Positions 4,858-6,313 of a stretch of DNA of 6,313 nt are shown here, piece after piece (the first letter of the stretch is position 1; every line of letters begins with the position of its first letter). This DNA comes from an uncultured Dokdonia sp. (GTDB lineage Bacteria; Bacteroidota; Bacteroidia; Flavobacteriales; Flavobacteriaceae), in contig CAKZKZ010000307.1 in the NCBI GenBank assembly GCA_937124495.1, positions 1 through 6,313 on the forward strand, in the 5' to 3' direction. The notes under the pieces are model-generated. The model saw only the letters and a list, made by a program, of their open reading frames with translations, was not told the DNA's origin and did no database searches. A program made the position numbers and the translations under genes.

Positions 4858-4903
4858 TTATATCATACTCATATATCCAGAAGTTAACTCCGATAAGAAG
4901 TTC

Positions 4904-5374
4904 TTATTTTTTTGCTTGTGCTCTGGCTTGTTTAAAGTATTTTATGGGTGGAAATAACATTCCAAAAGATTCTCCATCGCCTTTGCCTAAATGTTTATGA
5001 TGCATCTTATGAGCACGTCTAAGTGCCTTTCCATACCAACCATCTGCTTTTCTAAAGAGTTTAAAACGTTGGTGTATGAAAATATCATGTACCATAAAAT
5101 AAGCAACTCCGTAGGCAAAAATACCAAGCCCTATAGGCAGTCCTGCCCAAAAGCCTTCATATTGCCATAATAGGAAACAACCGATGCTAATGAGGGCATA
5201 AAAAATGAAAAATAAATCATTACGTTCCCACCAAGAATCGTGCTTTTTATGATGATGATCTCTGTGTACTGACCACATAAAACCGTGCATTACATATTTA
5301 TGGGTGAACCACGCCATAAATTCCATGATACAAAAGGTGAGGAGAAAAATGAATATCCAAAGTAGGGTTTGCAT
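4904..5374 (-). CDS. crtZ: Beta-carotene 3-hydroxylase
   Basis: CrtZ adds hydroxyl groups at C3 and C3' of the beta-carotene rings, giving cryptoxanthin and then zeaxanthin, using a di-iron centre in the membrane. The 156-aa length is typical for bacterial CrtZ. The histidine clusters of this fatty-acid-hydroxylase-like family are all present: HKYVMH (25-30), HRDHH (37-41), HDIFIH (96-101) and HKMHH (122-126) with H128. Hydrophobic segments at about 2-23, 54-71 and 76-95 are the likely membrane helices, and the C-terminus is basic. The gene starts 9 nt after the crtB stop, which marks it as the third gene of a crtI-crtB-crtZ operon. The ATG directly precedes the first hydrophobic segment and no longer start is needed. 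The ketolase CrtW and cyclase CrtY have different motifs, so the assignment is firm. Confidence 0.93.
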   Translation of the reverse strand: MQTLLWIFIFLLTFCIMEFMAWFTHKYVMHGFMWSVHRDHHHKKHDSWWERNDLFFIFYALISIGCFLLWQYEGFWAGLPIGLGIFAYGVAYFMVHDIFIHQRFKLFRKADGWYGKALRRAHKMHHKHLGKGDGESFGMLFPPIKYFKQARAQAKK

Positions 5375-5383
5375 TGTATATAT

Positions 5384-6223
5384 TTAAATAAGATTTAAAC
5401 GATATTTTACATAACTACGAGCTAATAAGCTCACTTTTATGTGATCTGGGACACGTATTCTGCTGTTTTTGATTTCAGAAGAAGGAACGCGTTTTAATTT
5501 GGTTAATAGCTTTTTATAATATCGATAGGCTGCATATACTCCAAATTTTGCTTCTATAGGAAGTAGATGTATGCCAGCGAGTCCTTTTTCAAAATCTCCT
5601 TCGATATCCTCAATGATACGTTGCTTTGATTCTTCATCAAGATCAGCAAGATTAGTATTTGGAAAATACGTTCTACTCAATCCTTCAAAATCATCTTTTA
5701 GATCTCGTAAAAAATTCACTTTCTGAAAAGCAGATCCTAAACTCATTGCACTTTGCTTAAGCTCATCATAACGTTCTTTGTCTCCTTTTACAAAAACGGT
5801 AAGGCACATAAGGCCTACTACATCTGCAGAACCATAGATGTACTCTTTGTACTCTGCATCAGTGAGATAATCAGACTTTGTAAGATCTAGGCGCATACTC
5901 TTCATAAAAGAGTCGATAAGATGTTTTTCAATCTTATATTTATGTACAGTTTCTTGAAACGCATTTAAGATGGGATTCAAGCTTATTTTATCTATAAGTG
6001 CATATTCTAGATCTTGTTCAAATCTTTCAAAAAGTACCGCTTTATCATATTCATGAAAAGAGTCCACAATTTCGTCAGCAAAACGTACAAAACCATAAAT
6101 ATTATAAATATCCTGCCTAATGATAGGGGATAGCATTTTTGTAGCACTTGAAAACGAAGTACTATATGACTTAGTTACGGTCATAGCACACTTTCTGGAT
6201 ACAATGTCAAATAGTGATTTCAT
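5384..6223 (-). CDS. crtB: Phytoene synthase
   Basis: CrtB condenses two geranylgeranyl diphosphates head to head into phytoene, the first committed carotenoid step. The 279-aa protein shows the squalene/phytoene synthase family features: YSTSF near the N-terminus (20-24), the first aspartate-rich motif DEIVD (50-54), YIYGSADVVG (128-137), and the second aspartate-rich motif DLKDD in VNFLRDLKDDFEG (174-178), followed by RTYFP. Both motifs bind Mg-diphosphate and both are complete. The length is near the usual 280-310 residues. It begins 5 nt after the stop of crtI and ends 9 nt before crtZ, so the three genes are surely co-transcribed. A C30 dehydrosqualene synthase (CrtM) has the same fold, but the crtZ neighbour, whose product acts on C40 beta-carotene, favours the C40 enzyme. 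Confidence 0.94.
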   Translation of the reverse strand: MKSLFDIVSRKCAMTVTKSYSTSFSSATKMLSPIIRQDIYNIYGFVRFADEIVDSFHEYDKAVLFERFEQDLEYALIDKISLNPILNAFQETVHKYKIEKHLIDSFMKSMRLDLTKSDYLTDAEYKEYIYGSADVVGLMCLTVFVKGDKERYDELKQSAMSLGSAFQKVNFLRDLKDDFEGLSRTYFPNTNLADLDEESKQRIIEDIEGDFEKGLAGIHLLPIEAKFGVYAAYRYYKKLLTKLKRVPSSEIKNSRIRVPDHIKVSLLARSYVKYRLNLI

Positions 6224-6228
6224 GTGTG

Positions 6229-6313
6229 TTAGTTATTTTTGACTATTAGTTGAGCAGTGAGTGTTCCTGATATTAAAGCAGGAGGCACTCCTGGTCCAGG
6301 AACCGTTAACTGT
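6229..6313 (-). CDS. crtI: Phytoene desaturase, C-terminal end only (partial)
   Basis: Only the last 27 full codons lie in the window; the rest continues beyond the right edge. The readable end contains PGPGVPPALISG followed by a short hydrophobic helix and the terminal KNN. This resembles the end of CrtI-type phytoene desaturases, where a glycine/proline-rich loop (HPGGGVPL-type) and final helix contribute to FAD binding. The stop TAA (6229-6231) lies 5 nt before crtB, which supports the assignment, since crtI-crtB pairs are common in Flavobacteriia. A related carotenoid ketolase or isomerase of the same FAD family cannot be excluded from this fragment. Confidence 0.8.
   Translation of the reverse strand, partial: QLTVPGPGVPPALISGTLTAQLIVKNN

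Noticed and set aside
4881..4903. AGAAGTT direct repeat after crtZ as a terminator
   Set aside because: The two words are direct rather than inverted repeats, and no U-tract follows, so no terminator is called.

Overview
The window is AT-rich DNA from a member of the Bacteroidota, most likely a marine, carotenoid-pigmented Flavobacteriaceae. The evidence is the TTG-N19/20-TAnnTTTA promoters, the lack of Shine-Dalgarno sites, a Bacteroidota-style lipoprotein, a crtI-crtB-crtZ carotenoid cluster, and flavobacterial double-glycine leader peptides. The genus is not established.

Layout. Positions 1-352 hold no gene, only a hairpin terminator and repeat-like fragments. Positions 353-2352 (minus strand) are a two-gene unit: an extended-SDR nucleotide-sugar epimerase/dehydratase, overlapped by a GT2 glycosyltransferase that starts at TTG. 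Together they look like surface-polysaccharide genes. Positions 2427-3680 (plus strand) are three tandem cassettes with a period of about 470 bp. Each has its own promoter, a small six-cysteine peptide gene with a double-glycine-type leader, and its own strong hairpin terminator. The first peptide gene is frameshifted at an A8 tract just after its start codon; the other two are intact (66 and 64 aa). Positions 3700-4818 (minus) encode a six-bladed kelch-type propeller lipoprotein, convergent with the last peptide gene and sharing its terminator region. Positions 4904-6313 (minus) are crtZ, crtB and the 3' end of crtI, packed 5-9 nt apart as an operon.

How the genes work together. CrtI, CrtB and CrtZ belong to one pathway: phytoene synthesis, desaturation, and hydroxylation of beta-carotene rings to zeaxanthin. 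The lycopene cyclase gene crtY is not in the window. The epimerase and glycosyltransferase probably supply and transfer a sugar in the same surface glycan. The peptide array is the least ordinary part. It encodes probable secreted, cysteine-rich peptides (bacteriocin-like or signalling is an inference), but no C39 peptidase/transporter, modifying enzyme or immunity gene is visible, so any export machinery must be encoded elsewhere. No tRNA, rRNA, CRISPR array or insertion sequence was recognised.
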